Shown here: in pieces, positions 16,193 through 24,782 of the stretch
How the letters are laid out: each line of letters starts with the position of its first letter
Position numbering within the stretch: the first letter of the stretch is position 1
From: Bacteroidales bacterium
GTDB lineage: Bacteria; Bacteroidota; Bacteroidia; Bacteroidales; JAADJA01
DNA: 37,031 nucleotides
Reading direction: 5' to 3'
Assembly (NCBI GenBank): GCA_016933115.1
Contig: JAFGBL010000067.1
Coordinates: 1-37,031 of the forward strand
The notes under the pieces: generated by a model
Databases searched by the model: none
Told to the model about the DNA's origin: nothing
What the model saw: only the letters and a program-made list of their open reading frames with translations
Position numbers and translations under genes: made by a program

Positions 16193-16942
16193 TTAATTTT
16201 CGAGCATAAACATCGATTTGGCAGCTGCACAAACCGGGCAAACCCAGTCTTCGGGCAAATCTTCAAATGGAGTTCCGGGTGGAATGCCTTGAGCCTCATC
16301 ACCTACCTCAGGATCATAAACATAGGCACATATCGTACAAATATATGTCGGCCCCAAATCTTTACCTTTATTATTCTCTGTTTCTTTCATTTTGGGCTCC
16401 TCATTTTCCTGTTCCTGCAGCTTTTTTAATTTATTCTTGTCTACGTAAGTAGGAGCACGTTCCGGAGCCATCAGTTTCATTTCGTTACGGAAATAAGCAT
16501 AAGTCAGCGGATCTTTTTCCTCATGCAGCAATTCTCCCTCTTCAACCTTTCCAATAAAAAGGTAATGGGAGCCAACGTCGTATTTGTCTACTACCCGGCA
16601 TTCAAAGTAGGCCAGGGAATGGCTCAGGATAATCGGAGCTCCTGTTGTACCATATTTATAATCCACCCGGTCAAATTTCTCCTCTTCATTACCGCTTTGA
16701 TAACCGAACAGTCCGATCAACCCGGCATCCGTTTCTTTTTCCAGTACCGAAACCGAAAAGACACCACTTTCTTCAATAATATGAGCACTTGTATTATTTT
16801 TATGACAACTGATGGCAATTTGCGGAGGTTCGGCAGTAACCTGGAATACCGTGTTGGCAATATAACTACTCAACTGATTACCGCTTTTGGAACTCACCAT
16901 GTAAATGCCATATGTCATCTTTAGAAAAGCCGCAATATTCAT
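16193..16942 (-). CDS. Flavin reductase-rubredoxin fusion (high-molecular-weight rubredoxin type)
   Basis: 249 residues. Residues 1-165 are a flavin-reductase-like FMN-binding split barrel ([41 protein letters not shown]). A charged linker (170-195) follows. The C-terminal rubredoxin has Cys202/Cys205 (CTIC) and Cys235/Cys238 (CPVC), with the typical [23 protein letters not shown] stretch shortened here only by residue choice. The same fusion is known from anaerobes as Hrb, which takes electrons from NAD(P)H via FMN to rubredoxin and on to flavodiiron proteins that reduce O2 or NO. That role would fit an anaerobic or microaerobic host, as does feoAB. No flavodiiron protein gene is in the window. 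Confidence 0.9.
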   Translation of the reverse strand: MNIAAFLKMTYGIYMVSSKSGNQLSSYIANTVFQVTAEPPQIAISCHKNNTSAHIIEESGVFSVSVLEKETDAGLIGLFGYQSGNEEEKFDRVDYKYGTTGAPIILSHSLAYFECRVVDKYDVGSHYLFIGKVEEGELLHEEKDPLTYAYFRNEMKLMAPERAPTYVDKNKLKKLQEQENEEPKMKETENNKGKDLGPTYICTICAYVYDPEVGDEAQGIPPGTPFEDLPEDWVCPVCAAAKSMFMLEN

Positions 16943-16956
16943 GTGTAAAATTTTTC

Positions 16957-16986
16957 CAAACTTACAATTATTTAAAAAAATTTCAA
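16957..16986 (-). promoter_or_regulatory. Promoter of the flavin reductase-rubredoxin gene
   Basis: On the minus strand TTG (16986-16984) and TAAGTTTG (16964-16957) are 19 bp apart, and the ATG at 16942 lies 14 nt beyond. The remaining bases to 17195 are AT-rich with nothing else I can name. Confidence 0.65.
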
Positions 16987-17195
16987 GTAAAAATTAAGAT
17001 TCTGAGGATGAGCGGAGGCTTAATAAGTTTACTTTCCTCAACATTGAAGCAGGTTTTCAGGCTCTATTGAGTATCTGTCATCAAACAAGTCATATGTAAA
17101 ACTTAAAAGTATTCCGATGTAAACTGAAATCGACAAAAAGGCCGGTATATCGAACCTTTATAAAAAAGAAAAGTAATTATAAAGATCAAATGCTT

Positions 17196-18197
17196 TTACC
17201 GGATGATCAGTTTTCCAAAAGTTATAATTTGGTTTTCTTCCGTTATTTTGTAATAATAAATCCCCGGTCTAAATTTTTCATTCACAAACATCTTGTTTGC
17301 TTTTACTTCAGAACTTTGGTACACAACTTGCCCGCCTGGATTAAAAATATTCAGTAATATTTTTCCTTTGATTGATTTTTCGTGTAATTCGAAAATAATT
17401 TTCCCATTGGATGGATTCGGGAAAACAACAACACTAGTGGGATTGGTATTTGATTGCACACCCGTATAAAAACAACCCATCCATTCATCCACCAAAACCT
17501 GCAGGGAATCAATCGGGTCGACTCCATCGGGGGTGGAAGGTACATTTAGATCCAGGTATAGATCGTTGACCGGATCGTTAGGTTGAGCTACACGTAAAAA
17601 AGCCGACAGGGAGGAAACCCCATCATCCATGCATCGGGTATCTGCACCGATTACTTTAGCCCCCTGCAGAGCTGCCATCAACCTGCAAGCCAGTTCGCCT
17701 TCCGAATTCAAAAAACGGGTTTCCATTGAATCAAGAATTTGCTGTCCCAGTAAAATATTTCCCTGTATGGTATAGTTAGGACCGGTAATATGGTTCTTAT
17801 AATCATCACAGTTGATTCCTGTAAAAGCAGCACAACGTGCCGAGCCTTCATACAAGTCGACCACACCATACTGCCTAATGGTAGGATTGTTCTGAACGTC
17901 ATTTGCAACCAGCGAATCAACAATTTGTTGCGGCGGTAATCCCATTTCCATCAGTTGGCGGGCATAGTTTTGATTACCTGCCAGGTAGTAAGCTTGTGTG
18001 TGAATAACACCTATTCCTGGTAAAACATCACTTAAAATAGAACATCCCTGTGGAATTTGTGGTGCCCCGATACATGATGCACCCGCACTTCCTACTTCTC
18101 CGGTTACGGTATCAATGGCGCAAATGGAAAAAGTATCCTGACTATGAACTGAGTAAATAAATAAGTTGACGATTAATAAAAGTAAAAGATTTTTCAT
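17196..18197 (-). CDS. Secreted DUF1028 protein with T9SS C-terminal sorting domain
   Basis: 333 residues. A Sec signal peptide (MKNLLLLLIVNLFIYSVHSQ) is followed directly by a DUF1028 domain (about 21-245). It starts DTFSICAIDTVTGEVGSAGAS and shows the family's GIGVIHTQAYY and GNILLGQQILDSM segments. DUF1028 resembles Ntn-hydrolase proteins, but its substrate is unknown. The last ~80 residues form a type A sorting domain: VVVFPNPSNGKIIFEL, a beta-rich core, then RPGIYYYKITEENQIITFGKLIIR-like ending. This domain directs export through the type IX system and surface attachment or release. The core T9SS genes are not in the window. The gene is transcribed alone, divergently from the TPR/barrel operon. 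Confidence 0.9.
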   Translation of the reverse strand: MKNLLLLLIVNLFIYSVHSQDTFSICAIDTVTGEVGSAGASCIGAPQIPQGCSILSDVLPGIGVIHTQAYYLAGNQNYARQLMEMGLPPQQIVDSLVANDVQNNPTIRQYGVVDLYEGSARCAAFTGINCDDYKNHITGPNYTIQGNILLGQQILDSMETRFLNSEGELACRLMAALQGAKVIGADTRCMDDGVSSLSAFLRVAQPNDPVNDLYLDLNVPSTPDGVDPIDSLQVLVDEWMGCFYTGVQSNTNPTSVVVFPNPSNGKIIFELHEKSIKGKILLNIFNPGGQVVYQSSEVKANKMFVNEKFRPGIYYYKITEENQIITFGKLIIR

Positions 18198-18219
18198 TTT
18201 CTGTATTTTTTAATTCACC

Positions 18220-18252
18220 CAAAGCTAAGATATTTTTCACCAATCGAAGCAA
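18220..18252 (-). promoter_or_regulatory. Promoter of the DUF1028 gene
   Basis: On the minus strand TTG (18252-18250) and TAGCTTTG (18227-18220) are 22 bp apart, with the ATG 22 nt downstream of the -7 box. Confidence 0.55.
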
Positions 18253-18354
18253 TGATGAAAATAATATCGTTAACGAACCGTTACTTTGGAGTTATTAACA
18301 AATTGATGTTATAATTTAAACTTATCGCAAAATAATTACCCGTACCATACTTAG

Positions 18355-18362
18355 TAATTTTG
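18355..18362 (+). promoter_or_regulatory. Candidate -7 element of the TPR/barrel operon
   Basis: TAATTTTG lies about 57 nt before the TPR ATG. There is no clear -33 TTG at standard spacing. Confidence 0.4.
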
Positions 18363-18419
18363 CCTGAAATACTGTACTTTAACAGGTAAAGGCGCGTTTA
18401 GGACAGAACATAGGTGCAT

Positions 18420-21400
18420 ATGAAGACAGCGATAAGGACGAACATCATATTTATTTTTCTTTTCAATATATTTTTTCCTCTTTTGGCTCAGCAAACTGCC
18501 CGTTATCAGCAGCCTGAGGCTGATTACAAGAGCGGATTGGAACTGTTTGAAAAGGAAAAATTCGGATCGGCACGGGAACTTTTTACAAGGGTGATTGAAA
18601 CGGTGAATAATCCGAATTCCCCATTGAGGATCAATGCCGAATATTATGATGCGGTTTGTGCTTCGGAGCTTTTTCATGAGGATGCCGAAAACAAACTCAA
18701 GAACTTTGCGCTGAACCATCCTGCCAACTCAAGGATCAATGAAGTCCGGTTTCATTTGGGGCGCCTGGCATACCGCGACAAAAAATACCATTCTGCTGAA
18801 AAGTATTTCGATCAGGTTGACGTTTCGAAACTAAACAAGGAAAACCAAAACGAATTCTATTTTAAAATGGCCTATTGCCAGTTTAAAAATGATAACCTTG
18901 CTAAAGCGAAAGCCGGATTTGAAAAAAGCGCTTCCGCTGATTCGAAATACCGCGGACCGGCAAATTATTACCTGGCACATATTGCCTATCTCGAAAAAGA
19001 TTATGACGAAGCGTTGGAAAAATTCACCCGTCTTTCGGATGATGAGAATTTCAAGGGTATAGCTCCTTATTATGTAGTTCAAATCCTTTTCCTGCAGGGT
19101 AAATATGATGAGGTACTGGAGCAAGCCCCACCCTTGCTGGTGAATGCGACCAAAAAGCGGGAACCGGAAATTGCAAAGATCATAGGCGAATCGTATTATT
19201 ATTCGGATGAGGCGAAAAAAGGCTTACCTTATTTGCAGCAATATCAGAACTCGACCAAACACAGCCTTTCCCGGCAGGATCACTTTAAAATGGGATATTG
19301 CCTTTATGTTGATAAGGATTATGAAAAAGCCGCCAAATCGCTGCAGCAGGCAACCGGTTCGAATGATACCCTTGCCCAGTACGCGCAATATTTTTTAGCA
19401 GCATGTTATCTTCAAACCGGTCAAAAACAATTTGCCGCCAATGCTTTCAAGTCGGCGTACCGGCTGGGTTTCGACAGGGAAATTACTGAAGACGCCCTTT
19501 TTAACCAGGCACAGCTGGCTTTTGAGCTTTCTTACGATCCTTACAGCGAGGCTGTGAAGGCCCTCAGGGATTACCTGAAAACCTACCCTGATTCCAAACG
19601 CAGCGACGAAGCCTATAATTTTCTTTTTAAAATTTCCATGGCTACACGTAATTTCAAGGATGCGCAGGAAGCCCTGTATAAAATCCAGGTGAAGGGTCCC
19701 GATTATGAATCCAATTTTCAGAAGATCACTTTTTACCGGGGAATTGAACTTTTCAATGCCTTTGATTACGAAGGCGCTGTTGAAATGTTTACCAAATCTG
19801 CGGAATCAAATGCTGATAAAATGATTGCGGCCGAAAGCCGGTTTTGGATCGCCGAAGCTTTTTACCGTCAGGAAAATTACTGGGGAGCAAAAAAATACTA
19901 TACCGATTTTCTCACAAACGGGCACTCGAAAAAATTACCGGTTTATAACCTGGCCAATTACAACCTGGGATACGTCAATTTCAAACGGAAAGATTACAGC
20001 GGTGCAATTTATTATTTAAAGGAATTCCTTGCCAATCTGAAGAGCGAAAACCCCTCTACGGTGGCAGATGCCTTTTTGCGTTTGGGCGATTCCTGGTTCA
20101 TCAGCAAAGGGTATGATAATGCCATTGCCTATTACGACAAGGCCATTTCCATGAATTCCCTGGATGTGGACTATGCGATGTATCAAAAGGCCCTGGCGCT
20201 TGGTGTGCTTCAGCGGTATGACGAAAAAATTCAAACCCTGAACAGCCTGGCTGCAAAATTTCCTGCATCTACCTTCATCAGCGAGGTTTATTATGAACTG
20301 GGGAACACTTACCTGGTTTTAAATAACAGTGAAAAAGCCCTGCTCAACTTCAAGAAGATAACGGAAGATTATCCGAACAGCAGTTTTGCGGTCAAAGCCA
20401 GGCTGAAGACGGGTCTGATCTATTATAACAACAACCTGAATGACCTTGCGCTGAAAACATTCAAGGATGTGGTAAGGGATTACCCGGCTACGACTGAGGC
20501 CAACGAAGCACTGAACAGCATCCGGAATATTTATGTTGACATGGGGCAGGCCGATGCCTATTTCAAATACACCAGCGATCTTCCCTTTGCCGGGGTTTCG
20601 GTATCCCAAAAAGATTCTATCAGCTATATTTCGGCTGAAAACCAATACATGTCGGGCGATTGCAGCACTTCGGCCAAATCACTCCAAAATTACATCGATC
20701 AGTTTCCGGAAGGTGCATTTTTAACACGGGCCAACTTTTACCTTGGGGAATGCTACCTGAAAGAAAATAAGCTGGAAGAGGCCCTGGCTTGCTATGAAAA
20801 TGTACTGAACCGGCCGCTTTCCGATTTCACCGGAAGTGCCCTCGAAAAGGCTGCAAATATCAGTTTTGAGCTGGAAAAATATGACCAGGCATTGAAATAT
20901 TTTACCCGGCTCGAAGAACAATCGGAAAACAAAGGCAGCAATATTACGGCTGTCAATGGTCAAATGCAATGCAATTATAAATTGGGAAATTACACAGAGG
21001 CCGAGGCGGCTTCAGCAAACTTGCTGAAAATGGAAAAGATCAGTGATGAAATGAAGCTGGAAGCAATGCAGATCAGGGCCAACTCATTGTATAAAACAGA
21101 TGAATTTTTACTGGCTAAAAGTGCTTTCAAGGAGATCGTTTCTTCTTCCCAGGGTGAAGCCGGTGCCATCGCCGGTTACCATATTGCCGAGATCGACTTT
21201 TTCCTGAAGGATTATAATTCTTCCGAAAAAGAAATATTTGAGCTCATCAACCAATACGCACCTTACGATTATTGGGTCGTAAAGGGCTTTCTATTGCTGG
21301 CGGACGTGTATATGAAAAAGGAAAATACCTTCCAGGCAAAGCAAACATTGCAAAGCGTAATCGATAACAGCGATAACCTGGAATTAAAAAATATGGCGCT

Positions 21401-21527
21401 GGATAAGCTTAACAAAATACTGGATATGGAAGAGGGCAATCAAATGCAGGAAGATCAAACCGGCGGGGCACCGGATACCATCAGGATTGAAGGAGAAAAA
21501 ATTGAACTGGACGATTTTAGAAACTAA
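18420..21527 (+). CDS. Large exported TPR-repeat protein
   Basis: 1035 residues from ATG 18420; an in-frame GTG two codons earlier is unnecessary. A signal peptide (ending near FFPLLAQ) predicts export, and there is no lipobox. Nearly the whole mature protein is tetratricopeptide-like repeats, of the order of twenty. Examples are YKSGLELFEKEKFGSARELF near the N-terminus, YYLAHIAYLEKDYDEALEKF, LRLGDSWFISKGYDNAIAYY and VYYELGNTYLVLNNSEKALL. The C-terminal ~25 residues are acidic and polar (DMEEGNQMQEDQTGG). Such arrays act as periplasmic scaffolds. It is followed after 12 nt by an outer-membrane barrel gene, so the two probably form one complex. Locally the GC content looks somewhat higher than in flanking genes. 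The function is not established. Confidence 0.9.
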   Translation: MKTAIRTNIIFIFLFNIFFPLLAQQTARYQQPEADYKSGLELFEKEKFGSARELFTRVIETVNNPNSPLRINAEYYDAVCASELFHEDAENKLKNFALNHPANSRINEVRFHLGRLAYRDKKYHSAEKYFDQVDVSKLNKENQNEFYFKMAYCQFKNDNLAKAKAGFEKSASADSKYRGPANYYLAHIAYLEKDYDEALEKFTRLSDDENFKGIAPYYVVQILFLQGKYDEVLEQAPPLLVNATKKREPEIAKIIGESYYYSDEAKKGLPYLQQYQNSTKHSLSRQDHFKMGYCLYVDKDYEKAAKSLQQATGSNDTLAQYAQYFLAACYLQTGQKQFAANAFKSAYRLGFDREITEDALFNQAQLAFELSYDPYSEAVKALRDYLKTYPDSKRSDEAYNFLFKISMATRNFKDAQEALYKIQVKGPDYESNFQKITFYRGIELFNAFDYEGAVEMFTKSAESNADKMIAAESRFWIAEAFYRQENYWGAKKYYTDFLTNGHSKKLPVYNLANYNLGYVNFKRKDYSGAIYYLKEFLANLKSENPSTVADAFLRLGDSWFISKGYDNAIAYYDKAISMNSLDVDYAMYQKALALGVLQRYDEKIQTLNSLAAKFPASTFISEVYYELGNTYLVLNNSEKALLNFKKITEDYPNSSFAVKARLKTGLIYYNNNLNDLALKTFKDVVRDYPATTEANEALNSIRNIYVDMGQADAYFKYTSDLPFAGVSVSQKDSISYISAENQYMSGDCSTSAKSLQNYIDQFPEGAFLTRANFYLGECYLKENKLEEALACYENVLNRPLSDFTGSALEKAANISFELEKYDQALKYFTRLEEQSENKGSNITAVNGQMQCNYKLGNYTEAEAASANLLKMEKISDEMKLEAMQIRANSLYKTDEFLLAKSAFKEIVSSSQGEAGAIAGYHIAEIDFFLKDYNSSEKEIFELINQYAPYDYWVVKGFLLLADVYMKKENTFQAKQTLQSVIDNSDNLELKNMALDKLNKILDMEEGNQMQEDQTGGAPDTIRIEGEKIELDDFRN

Positions 21528-21539
21528 GCGGTTTTTTAC

Positions 21540-23276
21540 ATGAAATTGAAGTTATTCAACATAAGATTGGTAGAAATGAGGTTCGTGGCATTCGTGATAT
21601 TATTGTTCATTATTCTGATCCCTGCTTCAATTGCTGTTGCACAGGATGTAGGCAAAACCGAGGAGATCACGGTTGTGGCCCCTTACCAGCCTTCGGTCTC
21701 CGAAGCTTTCAAAATCAACATTTCGCCCCGCATTCCGGATGAAAAGCTGGAGAAGCCCCAATTTCAATACGAGATCAAATCAAAGGTGCTCAAGTCGGAG
21801 CCTGACCTGGAACCCATCGTGCCGGCGCAAATCCTGGGAGAGTCCGTTTCGAAGCTCTATAAAAACTATATCAAAGCCGGGATTGGCAACTATGCTACTC
21901 CATACCTTGAATTTTTCGCGCATAAGCTCCGTTCCAAAAAGAATGCTTTCGGGGTCCGTTTCAAACATCATTCTTCGCTGGGGAATATCAAGGATTATGC
22001 TTACCCGGGAAATAGCGACACGAGGATTAGCGCTTTTGGTAAGAAATTCATGAAATACCATACATTGTCGGCTGAAGTATATTACGACCGCAAAGGAGTT
22101 CACTATTATGGATACAAACCGGATGATTTTCCCGGAATTGACCTTTCTAATAAGGATCTGAAACAGCACTACAACCTGGTGGGCCTTTCTACCTTGCTTG
22201 AAAGCAATTACCTGAAGGATCAGAAGGTCAACCATTCTGTCGGGCTGGATTATTATTACCTGGCCGACAAACAGGAATCGCAGGAACACAATATCAGGTT
22301 CAAAGCCGGTTTGGATAAAAACTTTGGATTTTTCAGCTTTTCTGACAGTGAAAAGCTGGGGATCGACCTGTCACTTGATTATTATATCAATGCCGACAAG
22401 GTACATTCATCAGCCGGCAGCGGTATCATCGGGTTCGAGCCTTATTATAACATGATCTTTGAGCAGTATAGTTTCAAAGTGGGCGTAAAAACGGCCATCC
22501 GCTCCGATACAAGCAATAAGGTCCATGTTTACCCGGTGGCGCAGGTGGAGGTGAAGGTGGTTCAGGATCACCTGATCACCTATGCAGGAATTGACGGGAA
22601 CCTGACCAAAAACAGCCTGAAATCCTTCACTGATGAAAACCCTTTTATTGTTTCGGTTCTTCCCCAAAAATTTACCAACGATAAAATCGATCAATACGGC
22701 GGGATTAAAGGAAGTATTTCTCAATATCTGGATTACAATCTCAGCTTCATGAATTCCACCTTCGATGACATGCCATTTTTTGTGAACGATACGGCTTCAC
22801 TCCTGGGGGAAGGGTTGAACAACCAGTTTACGGTGGTTTACGACAAGGTGAAATATACCCGTGTGACTGCTGAATTCGGGTTCCATATGAAAGATAAATT
22901 CAATGCCATGGTACGGGGGAATTACAATAATTATTTCCTGGATAATGAAGACAAAGCCTGGCACAAACCGGCCCTGGAGATCAGCTTGTTGGCAGATTAC
23001 AACATTCAGGACAAGTTCCTGGTAAAGGGAGAACTGATCACCCGAAGTAAAATGTACGCAAAATCCTTTACGGAAAATGCCAATGGAGGAATGGACGTTG
23101 TTGCTGAAGAACTGGATGGTTTTGTGGATTTGAGCCTGGGCGTTGAATACCGCTACTCCAAAATCCTGTCGGGCTTCATTGACCTGAACAATATCCTCGG
23201 CCAACGTTATTTCAGATGGTATAACTATCCTTCTTACCGCTTCAATGTGTTGGTAGGGGTAACGTATTCTTTTTAG
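21540..23276 (+). CDS. Outer-membrane beta-barrel protein (TonB-receptor-like barrel without plug)
   Basis: 578 residues; a second in-frame ATG at 21576 would give a more typical signal peptide ending IPASIAVAQ. The mature N-terminus begins EEITVVAPYQPSVSEAFKIN, a conserved-looking periplasmic strand. From about residue 110 to the end are alternating amphipathic strands rich in Tyr, Phe and Gly, typical of an outer-membrane barrel. Examples are FGVRFKHHSSLGN, AEVYYDRKGVHYYGY and KILSGFIDLNNILGQRYFRW, with the aromatic C-terminal strand RFNVLVGVTYSF. There is no plug domain and no clear TonB box, so it is not a normal TonB-dependent receptor. It probably works with the TPR protein encoded 12 nt upstream. 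The substrate is unknown. Confidence 0.85.
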   Translation: MKLKLFNIRLVEMRFVAFVILLFIILIPASIAVAQDVGKTEEITVVAPYQPSVSEAFKINISPRIPDEKLEKPQFQYEIKSKVLKSEPDLEPIVPAQILGESVSKLYKNYIKAGIGNYATPYLEFFAHKLRSKKNAFGVRFKHHSSLGNIKDYAYPGNSDTRISAFGKKFMKYHTLSAEVYYDRKGVHYYGYKPDDFPGIDLSNKDLKQHYNLVGLSTLLESNYLKDQKVNHSVGLDYYYLADKQESQEHNIRFKAGLDKNFGFFSFSDSEKLGIDLSLDYYINADKVHSSAGSGIIGFEPYYNMIFEQYSFKVGVKTAIRSDTSNKVHVYPVAQVEVKVVQDHLITYAGIDGNLTKNSLKSFTDENPFIVSVLPQKFTNDKIDQYGGIKGSISQYLDYNLSFMNSTFDDMPFFVNDTASLLGEGLNNQFTVVYDKVKYTRVTAEFGFHMKDKFNAMVRGNYNNYFLDNEDKAWHKPALEISLLADYNIQDKFLVKGELITRSKMYAKSFTENANGGMDVVAEELDGFVDLSLGVEYRYSKILSGFIDLNNILGQRYFRWYNYPSYRFNVLVGVTYSF

Positions 23277-23396
23277 CAGATATGTTTAGGGATTTTAAAA
23301 AATTTAATCCCAGCTTAACTACTATTCATAAATGGAGTTCCTTACAAACCACATATCCAATTATTATTTACAAAATACTGTCGGAATTAAAATTGT

Positions 23397-23557
23397 GATT
23401 AAAGGCTAAAGCCTGTTAAATTGTTTGATTCAGGTAGCCGGCGTGAAGGCCGGTGCAAAGAATTAAGACAAAATAGTTGAATGTTAAGGTTTATTTTGCA
23501 CCACGCTTCAGCGCGGTGAATTTGTAAATTGCCAACAATTGGCTTTAGCCGTTAATC
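23397..23557. mobile_element. MITE-like 161-bp inverted-repeat element
   Basis: The ends GATTAAAGGCTAAAGCC (23397-23413) and GGCTTTAGCCGTTAATC (23541-23557) are inverted repeats matching at 16 of 17 positions. Inside, CCGGCGTGAAGGCCGGTGC (left) and GCACCACGCTTCAGCGCGG (right) are also related in inverted orientation. Each terminal repeat contains its own palindrome (GGCTAAAGCC and GGCTTTAGCC). TGT flanks both sides, a possible 3-bp target duplication. No transposase is encoded. This is a non-autonomous element, or a fossil of one. Confidence 0.6.
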
Positions 23558-23730
23558 TGTCGTTAATTTTTAAAGTTCCTATTTGATCCCGGCCAATTGT
23601 TTATTAATAATTTTAAGCATCTTTTGCTTCCTCCCTAAAGAAAGTCACAACTGAAAATCTTTGGATTCTAACCGGAAATTGGCATATCACGCAATCTCAC
23701 TCTCGTTTGCAGCGAGGGCGGATTTTATTT

Positions 23731-23745
23731 AGCATTTGAAATGCT
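23731..23745. repeat. Perfect 7-1-7 palindrome (REP-like)
   Basis: AGCATTT-G-AAATGCT is a perfect inverted repeat. It is preceded by CTCGTTTGCAGCGAG (about 23703-23717), a short stem pair. Such compact palindromes between genes resemble REP elements. No REP-associated transposase is in the window. Confidence 0.5.
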
Positions 23746-23907
23746 CTCATTTATGTTACATCCCATTATTATCCATCGCCCCTGACCGTTTACAACCCCC
23801 ATCCAAGCGGCGCCATTGGAGCCAAATATCGGAGCTAAATCGGAAACAGTTACTCCAGGCATGCCGGAGTTCCACAATATTTACCAGCCCAATTTATACT
23901 TTACATA

Positions 23908-23924
23908 TTGCACCTACGGCGCAA
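23908..23924. repeat. TAC-triloop hairpin at the left edge of the tandem array
   Basis: TTGCACC-TAC-GGCGCAA forms a 7-bp stem with one mismatch. The same junction in later copies is degenerate (TTGCACT-TAA-GGCGCAA), so the array starts at a hairpin. Confidence 0.5.
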
Positions 23925-24696
23925 AGGTCATAGATAACCAATTATTTCTACCAACATCCGACCCCTCCGGGGCCATTTTTTGGCTGCTTTTTAGAAGTTG
24001 TGCCTATGTAAGCACGAGACCAAAGCGTTTCTTTTGCGCGGATTGGTTATCTTCAAGCTGGACACTTGAAGCGGAGTGGAGATACACCGGACGGGGAAGT
24101 GTGTGAAGTTTGGGCGGAGGCCTTCCACATTGGTTCTTATTTTTCAAGTTTATTATGATCATTAAGCCGTATTGACTCCGTAGGAGTCAGATGTTGGTAG
24201 CAGAATCCATCCAAATCACACCTGGTGTGCCGTAGGTACGCAATGATAAAAACTTCTGAACATGTTGAACTTAAGGCGCAAAGGTCATAGATAACCAATC
24301 ATTTCTTCCAACATCCGGCCCATCCGGGGCCAATTCTTGGCTGCTTTTTAAAAATTGTGCCTATGCAAGCATGAGACCAAAGCGTTGCTTTTAGGCGGAT
24401 TGGTTGTCTTCAAGCGGGACACTTGAAGCGGAGTGGAGTTACACTGGACAGGGATGTGTATGAAGTTAGGACAGAGGCCTTCCACATTAGTTTTAATTTT
24501 TCAAGTTTATTATGATCATTAATCCATATTGACTCCGTAGGAGTCAGATGTTGGTAGCAGAATCCATCCAAATCACATCCGGCGTGCCGTAGGTACGCAA
24601 TGATAAAAACTCTCTGAACATGTTGCACTTAAGGCGCAAAGGTCATAGATAACCAATTATTTCTACCAACAAACAGCCCCTCCGGGGCCAATTCTT
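23918..24696. repeat. Tandem repeat array, unit 357/358 bp, two full copies plus a partial third
   Basis: GGCGCAAAGGTCATAGATAA begins at 23918, 24275 and 24633, giving periods of 357 and 358 bp. Copies one and two are alike along their whole length, roughly 85-90% by eye, with scattered substitutions. The third copy stops near 24696. Each full unit carries ordered inverted repeats. They are a GGCCCC/GGGGCC stem; CTTCAAG-N7-CTTGAAG (24051-24071, 24408-24428); TGACTCC-GTA-GGAGTCA (24173-24189, 24530-24546); and GTGCC-GTA-GGTAC with a G-T wobble (24227-24239, 24584-24596). Short frames inside are not conserved between copies and include a stop, so the unit looks non-coding. A weaker related copy may precede 23918. 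Confidence 0.85.
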
Positions 24697-24782
24697 CATA
24701 TGCATTTAATAATAGCTCAAATTTAAACCCAGTTGGCAATTCAATAATTCATTGATGGAAATAAAATGAAGAAAATATCACT

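Larger units (their letters stand above)
23277..24782. other. 1.5-kb gene-free repeat island
   Basis: Between the barrel gene and the next minus-strand gene there is no credible coding sequence. The region holds the MITE-like element, the REP-like palindrome and the tandem hairpin array listed separately. The remaining parts (23277-23396, 23558-23702, 24697-24782) show nothing I can name. Confidence 0.7.

Noticed and set aside
21780..22289. 169-codon minus-strand open frame inside the barrel gene, and similar long antisense frames elsewhere
   Set aside because: They are shadows of strongly supported genes and lack start signals and family resemblance.
23736..24106. Overlapping short open frames at the left side of the tandem repeat array
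   Set aside because: The corresponding frame in the second repeat copy has a stop and several non-synonymous changes, and no start signal is visible. The sequence behaves as a non-coding repeat.
24410..24628. 72-codon minus-strand open frame within the second repeat copy
   Set aside because: It lies wholly inside the repeat unit, is not preserved in the first copy and resembles no protein family.
23918..24696. CRISPR array
   Set aside because: The repeat period is 357/358 bp with no short repeat-spacer alternation and no cas genes nearby; it is an ordinary tandem duplication.
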